The notes under the pieces were generated by a model, which was given only the letters and a program-made list of their open reading frames with translations, did not search any database and had not been told where the DNA came from. Below, one piece after another: positions 11,293-22,575 of a DNA stretch of 64,000 bases; position 1 is the first letter of the stretch; every line of letters begins with the position of its first letter. The stretch comes from Novosphingobium sp. (lineage in GTDB: Bacteria > Pseudomonadota > Alphaproteobacteria > Sphingomonadales > Sphingomonadaceae), in the NCBI GenBank assembly GCA_016719755.1, contig JADJYM010000001.1, positions 62,001 through 126,000 of the forward strand. The letters are read 5' to 3'. Both the position numbers and the translations under genes were made by a program.

Positions 11293-13614
11293 ATGTTCGA
11301 CGTTAAGACCGTATCGATGGAGTGGGGCGGAAAGACCCTCACCCTGGAAACCGGCCGCATTGCCCGTCAGGCCGACGGCGCGGTGCTTGCCACCCATGGC
11401 GAAACCGTGGTGCTTTGCGCCGTGACCGCCGCCAAGAACGTGAAGGAAGGGCAGGATTTCTTCCCGCTCACCGTTCACTATCAGGAAAAGTTCTTCGCTG
11501 CCGGGCGCATCCCGGGCGGCTTCTTCAAGCGCGAGCGCGGCGCGACGGAAAAGGAAACGCTGGTTTCCCGCCTGATCGACCGTCCGGTCCGCCCGCTGTT
11601 CCCCGAAGGCTTCTACAACGAGATCAACGTCATCGCCCAGGTGCTGAGCTATGATGGCGAGACCGAGCCTGATGTTCTGGCGATGATCGCCGCCTCGGCC
11701 GCGCTGACCATCTCCGGCGTGCCCTTCATGGGTCCGATCGGCGCGGTGCGCGTCGGCTTCAAGGACGGCGAATACACGCTGAACCCCAAGCAGGACGCCG
11801 CCATCGCCGAAGGCGAGCTCGACCTGATCGTCGCCGCCACCGGCAATGCCGTGATGATGGTCGAATCCGAAGCCAAGGAGCTTTCGGAAGAGGTCATGCT
11901 GGGCGCCGTGATGTTCGCGCATGACGAGTGCAAGAAGGTCGTCGACCTGATCGTCAAGCTGGCCGAAAAGGCCGCCAAGGATCCCTGGGACATCGCCATC
12001 AGCGACAACTCCGCGATCAAGGCGAAGCTCAAGGACCTGATCGGCAAGGACGTTGCCGCCGCCTACAAGCTGACCGACAAGTCGGCCCGCTCGGCCGCGC
12101 TCAACGCCGCGCGCGACAAGGCGAAGGAAGCCTTCTCCAGCGAAGACGCGCAGACCCAGATGGTCGCGATCAAGTCGATGAAGAAGGTCGAGGCCGACAT
12201 CGTTCGCGGCGCGATCCTCAAGGACGGCACCCGCATCGATGGCCGCAAGGTCGATCAGGTCCGCCCGATCGAGGCAATGGTCGGCTTCCTGCCCCGCACC
12301 CACGGTTCGGCGCTGTTCACCCGCGGCGAAACCCAGTCGATCTGCACCACCACCCTTGGCACCAAGGACAGCGAGCAGATGATCGACGGGCTGGAAGGCC
12401 TGTCCTATTCGAACTTCATGCTGCACTACAACTTCCCGCCCTATTCGGTTGGCGAAGTTGGCCGCTTCGGCGCTCCCAGCCGCCGCGACATCGGCCACGG
12501 CAAGCTTGCCTGGCGCGCGCTGCAGGCGGTGCTGCCGACCAAGGAAGAGTTCCCCTACACGATCCGCGTGGTCTCGGACATTACCGAGTCCAACGGTTCC
12601 TCGTCGATGGCGACCGTCTGCGGCGGCAGCCTGGCGATGATGGACGCGGGCGTGCCGCTGAAGCGCCCGGTTTCGGGCATCGCGATGGGCCTGATCCTCG
12701 AAGGCGACGAGTTCACCGTGCTGTCCGACATCCTGGGTGACGAAGATCACCTGGGCGACATGGACTTCAAGGTGGCCGGCACGTCCGAAGGCATCACCAC
12801 GATGCAGATGGACATCAAGGTGGCCGGCATCACCAAGGAGATCTTCTCCGCCGCGCTCAACCAGGCCAAGGGCGGCCGCGCGCACATCCTGGGCGAGATG
12901 ACCAAGGCGCTGGGCACTGCCCGCACCGAGCTTTCGGCCCATGCCCCGCGCATCGAGACGATCCAGATCGACAAGTCGAAGATCCGCGACGTCATCGGCA
13001 CCGGCGGCAAGGTGATCCGCGAGATCGTCGCCGAAACCGGCGCCAAGGTGGACATCGACGACGAGGGCACGATCAAGATCTCGTCGTCCGACATCAACCA
13101 GATCGAGGCCGCCAAGAACTGGATCCTGGGCATTGTCGAGGAACCGGAAGTCGGCAAGGTCTACAACGGCAAGGTCGTCACGATCGTCGACTTCGGCGCA
13201 TTCGTGAACTTCATGGGCGGCAAGGACGGTCTGGTCCACGTTTCGGAAATGCGCAACGAGCGCGTCGAGAAGCCGACCGATGTCGTCTCCGAAGGCCAGG
13301 AAGTGAAGGTCAAGGTGCTCGAGATCGATCCGCGCGGCAAGGTTCGCCTGTCGATGCGCGTCGTCGATCAGGAAACCGGCGCCGAGCTGGAAGATACCCG
13401 TCCGGCCCGCGAACCGCGCGAACCGCGCGGCGACCGGGGCGATCGCGGCAGCGACCGTCGTGGTCCGCGCCGTGAAGGCGGGGATCGTGGCCCGCGCCGC
13501 GAAGGCGGCGACCGTGGCCCGCGCCGTGAAGGCGGGGATCGCGGTCCGCGCCGCGACCGTGAAGAAGGCGGCAACCCCGACCATCTTCCGGCCTTCCTCA
13601 AGGGCGACGACTAA
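11293..13614 (+). CDS. pnp: Polyribonucleotide nucleotidyltransferase (PNPase)
   Basis: 3'-5' phosphorolytic exoribonuclease of the mRNA-decay machinery. The ATG at 11293 follows AAGGAAAACAC and gives 773 residues. Two RNase PH domains (about 1-215 and 310-540; [20 protein letters not shown] and [16 protein letters not shown]), a KH domain (about 555-615; [16 protein letters not shown]) and an S1 domain (about 620-690; [20 protein letters not shown]) are present. The C-terminal tail (about 700-773) is unusually Arg/Gly-rich, with in-frame repeats of GPRREGGDR. The final segment [13 protein letters not shown] resembles the alphaproteobacterial PNPase ending. A longer ORF from 11161 is leader sequence. 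Confidence 0.97.
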   Translation: MFDVKTVSMEWGGKTLTLETGRIARQADGAVLATHGETVVLCAVTAAKNVKEGQDFFPLTVHYQEKFFAAGRIPGGFFKRERGATEKETLVSRLIDRPVRPLFPEGFYNEINVIAQVLSYDGETEPDVLAMIAASAALTISGVPFMGPIGAVRVGFKDGEYTLNPKQDAAIAEGELDLIVAATGNAVMMVESEAKELSEEVMLGAVMFAHDECKKVVDLIVKLAEKAAKDPWDIAISDNSAIKAKLKDLIGKDVAAAYKLTDKSARSAALNAARDKAKEAFSSEDAQTQMVAIKSMKKVEADIVRGAILKDGTRIDGRKVDQVRPIEAMVGFLPRTHGSALFTRGETQSICTTTLGTKDSEQMIDGLEGLSYSNFMLHYNFPPYSVGEVGRFGAPSRRDIGHGKLAWRALQAVLPTKEEFPYTIRVVSDITESNGSSSMATVCGGSLAMMDAGVPLKRPVSGIAMGLILEGDEFTVLSDILGDEDHLGDMDFKVAGTSEGITTMQMDIKVAGITKEIFSAALNQAKGGRAHILGEMTKALGTARTELSAHAPRIETIQIDKSKIRDVIGTGGKVIREIVAETGAKVDIDDEGTIKISSSDINQIEAAKNWILGIVEEPEVGKVYNGKVVTIVDFGAFVNFMGGKDGLVHVSEMRNERVEKPTDVVSEGQEVKVKVLEIDPRGKVRLSMRVVDQETGAELEDTRPAREPREPRGDRGDRGSDRRGPRREGGDRGPRREGGDRGPRREGGDRGPRRDREEGGNPDHLPAFLKGDD
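13462..13560 (+). repeat. 27-bp in-frame tandem repeat in pnp tail
   Basis: Three full 27-base units (13462-13488, 13489-13515, 13516-13542) plus a partial fourth encode GPRREGGDR repeats. Units differ only at third-codon positions (CGT/CGC, GGG/GGC, GAT/GAC). This suggests expansion by slippage followed by synonymous drift, with the peptide under selection. Arg-Gly repeats of this kind usually bind RNA or drive multivalent protein contacts. Confidence 0.85.
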
Positions 13615-13642
13615 ACACCGTCTCCCAATCGGGAAAATTGCG

Positions 13643-13675
13643 AAGGGGGCTGCTGCGGCGGCCCCCTTTTTGCTT
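13643..13675 (+). terminator. Intrinsic terminator after pnp
   Basis: AAGGGGGC-(TGCTGCGGCG)-GCCCCCTTTTTGCTT forms a strong stem followed by a T-run, 30 bases after the pnp stop. It ends the rimP-to-pnp superoperon. Confidence 0.85.
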
Positions 13676-13744
13676 GCCAGCCGGGGCTGCGCGCGGAAGA
13701 TATCGGGCAGTCGCGCGCCACTGTTCAAACCAAGGATTGCCCCG

Positions 13745-15859
13745 ATGAAGAAGCTTGCCCTGCTTGGCGCTGCCGCGCTTGCCGCGCTGGCCGTTCCCTC
13801 GGCCTTGCAGGCCAGTGCCGACATGACCTGCTACCCATCGTGGCGGCTCGATGCGCGCGAACTGGGCTGTTCGGGCAAGGCGGCGCTTTCGCCCGGCAAC
13901 GATACCCGGATCAACCTGCTGCTGCTGCTGCGTGACCGCCAGGGCACATCGGCGCGGGGGCTGACCCTGCCCAAGCCGGAATGGGACGAATTCGGCTATG
14001 GCGGCACCTTTTTCGACTGGGACTACCTGCGCGCCACCTTCTATCCGCGCCCGGCGGACGCCGAGGGCGGAGGCTATGGCGGATCGCGCTGCGACAGTGT
14101 TGGCAATTCGGCTCCCGCTTTCGAGGCCGCGCTTGCCGCCAATCGCGCGCTGCGGGCGGAGGAGCGCAGCGTCCTTGCCGCCGCCCGCACCCGCCTCCAG
14201 CAGACCTGCTCCTCCGCCGAAAACCTGACGCCGTGGCCCGATGGCGCCATTGCCAGCGCGGCGGGGCGCGAGTTTCTGGGTTACCTCAAGGCGGCCGACG
14301 CCTTCTACGCCGCGCGCTGGGACGAGGCGACGCCCGGCTTTGCCGCTCTGTCCGGGGCGTCCGACCCGTGGGTGCGCGAAGCGGCCACCTATATGACCGG
14401 GCGCAGCGCGCTCAACGCGGCGCAGGACAAGGCGTTTGACGACTGGGGCGGGTTCGATGGCCAGGACAAGGTCGACAAGGCCTCTGCCACCGCCGCGCGC
14501 GATGGCTTCGCCGCCTATCTCAAGGCCTGGCCCGAGGGGCGCTATGCCGCCTCGGCGCGCGGGCTGCTGCGCCGGGTGCTGTGGCTGGAAGGCGATCTGA
14601 AAGGCCTGTCGGCGGAATACGACCGCCTGCTCGCCGCAGTCCCGGCGGGAGAGGACAAGGCGGCGGAGCTGATCCAGGAGATCGACAACAAGCTGCTGAT
14701 GACCGAAGGCGTGAACAAGGCCAGCACCAGCCCGCTGCTGCTCGCCACGCTCGATCTGATGGCGCTGCGCTCGTGGGAGGTTGATCCGGACAGCGGCGAG
14801 ACGGTCGAGGTCAAGGGGCTCCTCACCGCCGGGGACCTGGCCAGCCAGCAGGCCGCATTCGCCGCCCATCCGCAGCTCTATTCCTTCCTCCAGGCCAGCC
14901 AGGCCTATTACGCGGCGGGCGACATGAAGGCGGTGCTGACGCTGCTGCCCGACGATGCCCGGCAAAAGGCCTATGGTCCGCTGTCCTTCAGCCGCCAGGT
15001 GCTGCGCGGCATGGCGCTCGCTGCGCTGAACGATCCCAACGAAAGCGGGTTCTGGCGCGAACTGCTGGGCGGGGCCGATCCGCTCCACCAGCGACCGCTG
15101 GTCGAACTGGGCCTGGCCATGAGTCTTGAGCGCGATGGCAAGCTGGCCGAGGTGTTTGCCAAGGGATCGCCGATCGGGGATACCAACGTGCGCTCACGCC
15201 TGCTCCTGCATTCGGCGGGACCGGAGCTGCTTCGCGCCGAGGCTGCCAACGCCGCGCGGCCCCAGCGCGAGCGCGACATTGCCCTGTTCACCCTGCTTTA
15301 CAAGCAGCTGACGCGCGGACGCTATGCCGCCTTTGTCAGCGATGCCCCGCTGGTGCGGGCCGGGGCGAACACCGATGCGGGGCTGTGGTCGATCAGCACG
15401 CAGGAGCAGGTCCCCGTCGGCCTGTTCCGGGCCGGGCGGGTCAGCGATGGCTATCCCTGCCCGGCGCTGGTCCAGACCGCGCGGACCCTTTCGGCACGGC
15501 CGCTTGACGTGAAGGCAAGGCTCTGTCTGGGCGAGTTTCTGCGGCTGGGCGGCTTTGACGATTTCACGACGCTCGATGTCCGCCCCGACAAGCGCGATCT
15601 GGGCGGGGCAGCGAACGAATTTCCGGGTGAGCCGCTGACCCGCGCCGCGATCTATGCCGCGATCATGGATGACAAGGCCGCAGCGCCCGGCGACCGGGCC
15701 TATGCCCTGTACCGTGCCGTGCGCTGCTATGCGCCGTCCGGCAACAACAGCTGCGGGGGCGAGGCGGCCGAGCAAGCGGTACGGCGCGGCTGGTTCGAGC
15801 GGCTGAAGCGCGACTATCCGGGCAGCCCGTGGGCAAAAAAGCTCAAGGTCTATTGGTAA
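13745..15859 (+). CDS. Exported hypothetical protein, helical-repeat-like
   Basis: 704 residues from the ATG at 13745, which follows an AAGG-like site. The N-terminus MKKLALLGAAALAALAVPS...LQASA is a clear Sec signal peptide, so the mature protein is periplasmic or outer-membrane-associated. The body is Ala/Leu-rich and largely alpha-helical, with pieces resembling TPR/SEL1-type repeats (for example YLKAADAFYAARWDEATPGF and AAYLKAWPEGRYAASARGLL). Sphingomonad homologues are often loosely annotated as outer-membrane assembly proteins, which the sequence does not prove. No catalytic motif was seen. The next gene overlaps its end, suggesting a two-gene unit. Confidence 0.7.
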   Translation: MKKLALLGAAALAALAVPSALQASADMTCYPSWRLDARELGCSGKAALSPGNDTRINLLLLLRDRQGTSARGLTLPKPEWDEFGYGGTFFDWDYLRATFYPRPADAEGGGYGGSRCDSVGNSAPAFEAALAANRALRAEERSVLAAARTRLQQTCSSAENLTPWPDGAIASAAGREFLGYLKAADAFYAARWDEATPGFAALSGASDPWVREAATYMTGRSALNAAQDKAFDDWGGFDGQDKVDKASATAARDGFAAYLKAWPEGRYAASARGLLRRVLWLEGDLKGLSAEYDRLLAAVPAGEDKAAELIQEIDNKLLMTEGVNKASTSPLLLATLDLMALRSWEVDPDSGETVEVKGLLTAGDLASQQAAFAAHPQLYSFLQASQAYYAAGDMKAVLTLLPDDARQKAYGPLSFSRQVLRGMALAALNDPNESGFWRELLGGADPLHQRPLVELGLAMSLERDGKLAEVFAKGSPIGDTNVRSRLLLHSAGPELLRAEAANAARPQRERDIALFTLLYKQLTRGRYAAFVSDAPLVRAGANTDAGLWSISTQEQVPVGLFRAGRVSDGYPCPALVQTARTLSARPLDVKARLCLGEFLRLGGFDDFTTLDVRPDKRDLGGAANEFPGEPLTRAAIYAAIMDDKAAAPGDRAYALYRAVRCYAPSGNNSCGGEAAEQAVRRGWFERLKRDYPGSPWAKKLKVYW

Positions 15860-16560
15860 GCCGCCGCGCGGTCCTTGCTGGCGCGCTGGCGGCTGCGGCC
15901 TGTTCGCCGGGCGCGCCAAGCCGCGTCGATCCGCGCCGCTATCACGCATTCTTCCTGTGGGCCGGGGTGCGCGCGCCGGACTGGCTGGGCGAGGCGGATG
16001 AAGTCTATGTGCTGATGGGCGAGGTTCGCGCGGGCGATCCCGGCGCAATCGTGCCGCTGCGGCCCCAGCCGCCGCGCGCGGTGCGGCCCCGGCTGTGGCT
16101 GACCGTCCGCGCCGAGCGGCTGGACTGGGGGGAGGGGGTCTATGCCCGCCTGCTGGCGGAACTCTCCCGCTGGGAAGCGCGGGGCAACCGAGTGATCGGG
16201 CTGCAGGTCGATTTCGATGCCGCGACGCGCGGGCTGGAAGGCTACGCCGCGTTCCTTGCCGCACTGCGCCGCCGCCTGCCGCCGCGCTGGCGCCTGTCGA
16301 TTACTGGCCTGCTCGACTGGAGCGCTAACGGCACTGTCGCGCTGGGCAGTCTGGCCGGTACGGTCGACGAGATGGTGGTCCAGACCTATCAGGGCCGTTC
16401 CACCATTCCCGGCTATGCGGACTATCTGCGCCGCATGGAGCGGGTGCCGGTGCCGTGGAAAGTCGGCCTGGTCGAGCGCGGCGAGTGGCAGGAGCCGCCG
16501 GGCCTGACCCGCCACCCGCTGTTTCGCGGGTACGTGGTGTTCCTGGTCAACCCGGCCTGA
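15829..16560 (+). CDS. DUF3142-like exported lipoprotein
   Basis: Up to 243 residues starting with GTG at 15829, overlapping the preceding gene by 31 bases; a TTG at 15853 (LVSRRAVLAG) is an equally plausible start. The N-terminal SRRAVLAGALAAAACSPG has a lipoprotein-type cleavage site before Cys. The rest matches the DUF3142 pattern: YHAFFLWAGVRAP, then GLQVDFDAATRGLEGYAAFL with the QxDFD core of a TIM-barrel-like hydrolase fold, and a TYQGR segment. Function is unknown; a carbohydrate-related role is possible from the fold alone. It is convergent with the diguanylate cyclase, six bases apart. Confidence 0.65.
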   Translation: MGKKAQGLLVSRRAVLAGALAAAACSPGAPSRVDPRRYHAFFLWAGVRAPDWLGEADEVYVLMGEVRAGDPGAIVPLRPQPPRAVRPRLWLTVRAERLDWGEGVYARLLAELSRWEARGNRVIGLQVDFDAATRGLEGYAAFLAALRRRLPPRWRLSITGLLDWSANGTVALGSLAGTVDEMVVQTYQGRSTIPGYADYLRRMERVPVPWKVGLVERGEWQEPPGLTRHPLFRGYVVFLVNPA

Positions 16561-16565
16561 AGGGC

Positions 16566-17714
16566 TCAGGCAGCGAGCGCGGCGGGTTTCGTCTCGTTGG
16601 GACCGGCAATCAGGATGCGGTTGCGCCCCTCCTGCTTGGCCCGGTAAAGCGCCGCATCCGCCGCCTTGAGTGCGCTGCGCGGATCGCCGCAGGCGAAGAC
16701 GTCGGCAATCCCTCCGGAAAAGGTGATCTGCCCGAACGGTACGTCGGTGGCGCGGTTGACCAGCCGCCGCTCGGCCAATTGCTCGCGCAGAAGGTCGAGC
16801 TTTTCCAGCGCCTGCTCGGCGGTGCAGTCACGAAACAGCAGGACGAACTCCTCGCCGCCATGGCGGGCTACATGGCAGCGGTCGCCCGATATGCGGGCAA
16901 GGCATTCGGCCACCACTTTCAGCACCCGGTCCCCGGCATCGTGGCCATGGGTGTCGTTGACCTTCTTGAAGTGGTCGATGTCGCAAAAGGCCACGCTCAG
17001 GGCCTCGGCGGCGGCGCGGGCATCGCGGAACTCGGCGGTGAAGCGGGCCTCGAAGGCGCGGCGGTTGGGCAGGCCGGTCAGGTGATCCTCTTCCGCGCTG
17101 CGCCGGGCCTCGTCCAGCCTCCGCTTGAGCGCGCGGGTCTGCGCCTCGCTGCGCAGCATCTGCTGTTCGATCCCGCGCGTGCGCTTGAGCATGACCCGCG
17201 CGATCGAGGCGAGCTCGGAAATCACCTCGCCCGCGCGGGTCACCTGCTCCAGTTCGGTGACGTGCTCTTCCAGCGCGGAGTGGTATTCGCTGGTCGCCTT
17301 GTGGGCGTCGCGGCTGGTCTTGCCGAATTCGTCGATGCTTGTTTCCAGCCGCGCCATCAGTCTGGTCAGCATTTCGATTTCGTCGGTTTCGCCGGGCCGG
17401 GCGAGTACCTCGTCCAGCCATTCCAGCGTCACCGGCTTGCGCGCCTGCATCTGCCGGTCGATCAATCGGGCGAGCTGCGGATCGGCCCCCGACAGATAGT
17501 TCCAGGCGATGGTCAGCGTGTTGGCGCTGACTTCCAGCTGGTGGTAGGACAGAAACGAGCCGATTTCCTCCAGCTGGCGATGGCGCGGCGCCTCGCGGCG
17601 GTCGCGTTGCGGCGGTGCTGGGCCTTGCTCGTCTTCGATGCGGCGGGCGCCGAGGCCAAGCCAGCCAAGAAGGCCGCCGCCTGAACGGGTCAGCGAAGGG
17701 TCATGCGCGGTCAT
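16566..17714 (-). CDS. GGDEF diguanylate cyclase
   Basis: 382-residue cytoplasmic enzyme making cyclic di-GMP from two GTP. The C-terminal GGDEF domain (about 220-370) has DHLTGLPNRRAFEARF, FCDIDHFKKVNDTHGHDAGD and the active-site variant GGEEF (ARHGGEEFVLLFR), a normal functional form. The N-terminal 200 residues have no membrane segment. They form a helical region with a coiled coil immediately before GGDEF (EHVTELEQVTRAGEVISELASIARVM), a likely dimerisation module. No classical RxxD inhibitory site is obvious. Its start lies about 90 bases from the end of gcrA, transcribed in the same direction. Confidence 0.92.
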   Translation of the reverse strand: MTAHDPSLTRSGGGLLGWLGLGARRIEDEQGPAPPQRDRREAPRHRQLEEIGSFLSYHQLEVSANTLTIAWNYLSGADPQLARLIDRQMQARKPVTLEWLDEVLARPGETDEIEMLTRLMARLETSIDEFGKTSRDAHKATSEYHSALEEHVTELEQVTRAGEVISELASIARVMLKRTRGIEQQMLRSEAQTRALKRRLDEARRSAEEDHLTGLPNRRAFEARFTAEFRDARAAAEALSVAFCDIDHFKKVNDTHGHDAGDRVLKVVAECLARISGDRCHVARHGGEEFVLLFRDCTAEQALEKLDLLREQLAERRLVNRATDVPFGQITFSGGIADVFACGDPRSALKAADAALYRAKQEGRNRILIAGPNETKPAALAA

Positions 17715-17807
17715 GGCATGGTTAACGGACCGCGCGGCGGATTTTTAAGCCCGGGCGCGGTCAATCGTCATGCCGATGCCCGGGCCGGGCCGGAAATCAG
17801 GGCCCGC

Positions 17808-18500
17808 TCAGCGCACCCGCGGACCGCCGAACGGCATCGGCGGGGTGGGGCGGCGATGGCCGCGCGGCAGCTGCGCCTGATAGGCCCGGCCGCAGTGTTC
17901 CACGCAATAGGGGAACCCGGGGTTCACCTTCTCGCCGCAGAAGTGAAAGTCTGGCTCGCCCGGATGACCCATCGGCCAGCGGCAGATCCGGTCGTTGAGA
18001 TCGAGCAGGCTGGTCTTGTCGGCGATTTCCGGGCTGGGCTTGGCGGGCACCAGGCGGCGCGGCGGCGCGGGCGGAATCGGGGCCTGCTGATCACCGGGGC
18101 CCTGGCGAAGGAAGCCGCCCGGACCGACCGAGACGATTCGCGGCTGCGGGGCGGGTGCGGGCGCGTCACCCGCAGGGGCAGCCGCAGCCGACGCAGGAGC
18201 CGGCGCGCGCGGAGCGGCGGCAGGAGCGGGGGCAGCAGCGGCCGGAGCGGGCCGCGACACGGGGGCCGCCCGCTGCGCTGGTTCGGCTGCTGGTTTTGCG
18301 GGCTTGGCCGCCGGAGCCGGACTTTCCGTTTTTTCGTTTGCTTTCACAGGGCTGGGGCGCGCTTTCAGCCCAAGCCGGTGCGCCTTGCCGATCACGGCGT
18401 TGCGGCTGACCCCGCCGAGCACTTCGGCGATCTGGCTGGCGGTGGCTCCGCCTTCCCACATCTTGGTCAGCTTTTCGATCCGTTCGTCGGTCCAGCTCAT
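17808..18500 (-). CDS. gcrA: GcrA cell-cycle regulator
   Basis: GcrA is an alphaproteobacterial transcription coactivator that works with sigma-70 at CcrM-methylated GANTC promoters. The ATG (CAT at 18498-18500) gives 230 residues. The N-terminal MSWTDERIEKLTKMWEGG and ASQIAEVLGGVSRNAVIGKA helix-turn-helix are diagnostic, as is the C-terminal segment CRWPMGHPGEPDFHFCGE with its Cys-rich sigma-binding zone. Between them lies a very long Pro/Ala linker (about 60-130). The family is usually about 170-180 residues, so the linker explains the extra length. It starts 77 bases from the divergent ABC permease. Confidence 0.95.
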   Translation of the reverse strand: MSWTDERIEKLTKMWEGGATASQIAEVLGGVSRNAVIGKAHRLGLKARPSPVKANEKTESPAPAAKPAKPAAEPAQRAAPVSRPAPAAAAPAPAAAPRAPAPASAAAAPAGDAPAPAPQPRIVSVGPGGFLRQGPGDQQAPIPPAPPRRLVPAKPSPEIADKTSLLDLNDRICRWPMGHPGEPDFHFCGEKVNPGFPYCVEHCGRAYQAQLPRGHRRPTPPMPFGGPRVR

Positions 18501-18577
18501 CTGTGTTCCACTTCCTTGACGCGCCCAGCGCGGGCGCGCGCTTGCCTTGCGGCCGGTGTGCGGATAGTCGCCACACC

Positions 18578-19468
18578 ATGTCCGATCAACCTGTTCCTGC
18601 ATCCGCAGCCCCGCCGTCCCACCCGCCGATGGGCAAAGGTGCGCAAGGCGGCTTTCCGGCCCAGGGAGTGCCCGTAATCCACCAGGTCAACTGGCTGGGG
18701 CTGTGGACGCTCTATATGAAGGAAGTGCGCCGATTTTTCAAGGTGCAGACCCAGACGATCTGGGCCCCGGCGATCACCACGCTGCTGTTTCTGGTGATCT
18801 TCACCGTGGCGATGGGGCGGGAAGGGCGCACGGTGCTGGGCGTCAACTTCGCCACCTTCGTCGCTCCGGGTCTGATCGTGATGGGGATGATGCAGAATGC
18901 CTTTGCCAATGCCAGCTTCAGTTTCCTGGCCGGCAAGATCCAGGGCACGATCATTGATTACCTGATGCCGCCGCTGTCGGAAGGCGAACTGATGCTGGCG
19001 ATGTGCGCCGCCGCCGTTACCCGCGCGGTGCTGGTCGGGCTGGCGCTGGCCGGGGCCATGCTGCTGTGGCCGGGCGTGCATCTTGGCATGGCTCATCCGT
19101 GGGCGGTGGTCTGGTTCGGCCTGATGGGCGCGATCCTGCTGTCGCTGGTCGGCCTGCTGACTTCGCTGTGGGCGGAAAAGTTCGATCACAACGCGGCGGT
19201 AACCAACTTCGTGATCGCGCCGCTGTCGCTGCTGTCGGGCACTTTCTACGTGATCGACAATCTGTCGCCCGCATTCCAGGCGGTCAGCCGGCTCAACCCG
19301 TTCTTCTACGTGATCTCTGGCTTCCGCTTCGGATTTCTGGGGCAGAGCGACATCGGCTCGACCAACACTGCCGTGCTGCATGGGGCGCTGGGGCTGGGCC
19401 TGCTCAACCTGGTCGTCGCGCTGGTGCTCTACCGCCTGCTGCGCAGCGGCTGGAAGCTGAAGAGCTAG
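18578..19468 (+). CDS. ABC-2 type transporter permease
   Basis: 296 residues with six predicted membrane segments, typical of the ABC-2 permeases used in polysaccharide or drug export. Characteristic sections are NWLGLWTLYMKEVRRFFK, VAPGLIVMGMMQNAFAN, and PLSLLSGTFYVIDNLSP followed by NPFFYVISGFRFGFLG. The ATG at 18578 is chosen because the longer ORF (from 18503) runs into the gcrA promoter region. No ATP-binding subunit lies next to it, so the ATPase must be encoded elsewhere. A soluble Pro-rich N-terminal tail (about 35 residues) precedes the first helix. Confidence 0.85.
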   Translation: MSDQPVPASAAPPSHPPMGKGAQGGFPAQGVPVIHQVNWLGLWTLYMKEVRRFFKVQTQTIWAPAITTLLFLVIFTVAMGREGRTVLGVNFATFVAPGLIVMGMMQNAFANASFSFLAGKIQGTIIDYLMPPLSEGELMLAMCAAAVTRAVLVGLALAGAMLLWPGVHLGMAHPWAVVWFGLMGAILLSLVGLLTSLWAEKFDHNAAVTNFVIAPLSLLSGTFYVIDNLSPAFQAVSRLNPFFYVISGFRFGFLGQSDIGSTNTAVLHGALGLGLLNLVVALVLYRLLRSGWKLKS

Positions 19469-19476
19469 TTCTTCCC

Positions 19477-20283
19477 ATGCCCCAGCCCTTGCTCAACCTC
19501 CAGCCCACGGCTGACCCCATGCGTTTTCGCCTGGAAGTCACCCCGCAGCTCTGCGTTGGCCCGCGCGAACACGTCTTCATGTTCGGCGGCGTCGGCCTCG
19601 CCAGCGCGGTCGAGGCGGCGAAGCGTGTTGCCGGGCGCGAACTGATCTGGGCGACTGCCCAGTACCTGTCCTACGCCCGTCCCGGATCGGTGCTGGAAGT
19701 CGATGTACGCTTGCCCGTGCAGGGCCACAACATCACCCAGGCGGTGATCAACCTGCACTGCGGGGACGAGGTGATCATTTCTGCCACTGCCGCGCTGGGC
19801 GACCGGACGGGATGTCCGGAACACCAGTGGTTCGATCTGCCCGCCATGCCTCCGCCACAGGACTGCACCGATTGGATGGCCTGGGACCACCAGACGGGCG
19901 AACTGATGCGGCGCCTTGAGGTCCGCGTGGCTCCGGACAGCGTGGCACTCGCTCCGCGCCTTGGCGTGCCCGACCCCTCGGGCCGGATGCAGATGTGGAT
20001 GCGCCCGCGCGAGGACGTGGCGGTCGATGCCACCTTGCTGGCGCTGCTGGGCGATTTCGTACCGACCGGGGCGGGCGTGGCGCTGGGCCTGGATGGCGGG
20101 GGCAACAGCCTCGACAACACGCTGCGCCTGCGCCGCGTGGTGCCGACCGAATGGGTGCTGTGCGACATCCAGATGAGCAGCGCCGATCGCGGCTTTGCCC
20201 ACGGTCACCTGCGGTTGTTTACCCAGGACGGCACCCTGATGGCCACCGCTTCGCAATCGCTGGTGCTGCGCTGGCGCAAATAG
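19477..20283 (+). CDS. Thioesterase (TesB/hotdog-like) domain protein
   Basis: 268 residues from the ATG at 19477, eight bases after the permease stop. The pattern of two hotdog-like halves fits the TesB-like acyl-CoA thioesterase group: an N-terminal half with FGGVGLASAVEAAKRVAGRE, a middle with PRLGVPDPSGRMQMWMRPRE, and a second half with LLALLGDFVPTGAG followed by SLDNTLRL and HGHLRLFTQDGTLMA. The last parts match the DxxxxSLDHT and GRGLxFGxxxxxDGxLVAS motifs of acyl-CoA thioesterase II, though degenerate. Substrate chain length is unknown. Confidence 0.8.
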   Translation: MPQPLLNLQPTADPMRFRLEVTPQLCVGPREHVFMFGGVGLASAVEAAKRVAGRELIWATAQYLSYARPGSVLEVDVRLPVQGHNITQAVINLHCGDEVIISATAALGDRTGCPEHQWFDLPAMPPPQDCTDWMAWDHQTGELMRRLEVRVAPDSVALAPRLGVPDPSGRMQMWMRPREDVAVDATLLALLGDFVPTGAGVALGLDGGGNSLDNTLRLRRVVPTEWVLCDIQMSSADRGFAHGHLRLFTQDGTLMATASQSLVLRWRK

Positions 20284-20314
20284 GGCTGGTTCCGACCCGT
20301 GCGGACCGCTGATA

Positions 20315-20695
20315 TCAGTGCGTCATCGACCGGCGCAGCGGATAGCGCGCGCCGTCGAACTCGTCGAACAGTTCGGGCAGTCCCGGATGGTCCACCGGGC
20401 CACTCTCGCCATCGGCCAGCAGGTTCTGCTGGCTGACATAGGCGACATAGCTGGCTTCGCCGTTCTCGGCGAGCAGGTGGTAGAACGGCTGTTCGCGGTG
20501 CGGGCGGACTTCCTTGGGGATGGATTCGTACCATTCCTCGCTATTGGCGAAGACCGGGTCGATATCGAACACCACGCCGCGGAAATCGAACACGCGGTGA
20601 CGCACGACATCGCCGATGCCAAAGCGCGCCTTTGTGCGCAGCGGGGCATCGACCTTGCGTTTGGCCTGGGCTGAAAAGAAGCTCGCGCGATCCAT
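20315..20695 (-). CDS. hspQ: Heat shock protein HspQ (YccV-like)
   Basis: 126 residues after choosing the ATG at 20693-20695 (MDRASFFSAQAKRK). HspQ (YccV) binds hemimethylated DNA in vitro and acts as a specificity enhancer of Lon protease. Family features are ARFGIGDVVRHRVFDFRGVV, FDIDPVFANSEEWY and QPFYHLLAENGEASYVAYVS. Length fits the family (about 105-130). The gene is convergent with the thioesterase-like protein and sits 156 bases from the tRNA gene on its other side. Confidence 0.9.
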   Translation of the reverse strand: MDRASFFSAQAKRKVDAPLRTKARFGIGDVVRHRVFDFRGVVFDIDPVFANSEEWYESIPKEVRPHREQPFYHLLAENGEASYVAYVSQQNLLADGESGPVDHPGLPELFDEFDGARYPLRRSMTH

Positions 20696-20851
20696 GCCGG
20701 GCAATATAGGGCTTGTGCAGGTGCGAAACAACGCCCGCGCGAAGCGGTTCCCCGGTTTTCGCCGGGAAAGGGCTTGGCAAGCCCGCGATCATCGGCTAAC
20801 CGCCCGCTTCTTCGACCAAGACAGCCGTTCGCGCGGCACCGGCGATCTCGC

Positions 20852-22506
<1,655 letters not shown>

Positions 22507-22575
22507 GATCCTTCTCCTGCGGGGTGGTCAAATCATACCCCAGTCGGATTCCTGAACCAACAGGATATGGACCGG

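Noticed and set aside
13462-13560. CRISPR or transposon repeat in pnp
   Set aside because: Units are 27 bases without spacers, in frame and translated; it is a coding tandem repeat.
11278-13824. 848-codon minus-strand frame opposite pnp
   Set aside because: Shadow of pnp with Ala/Arg/Asp/His-rich composition; no start site or motif.
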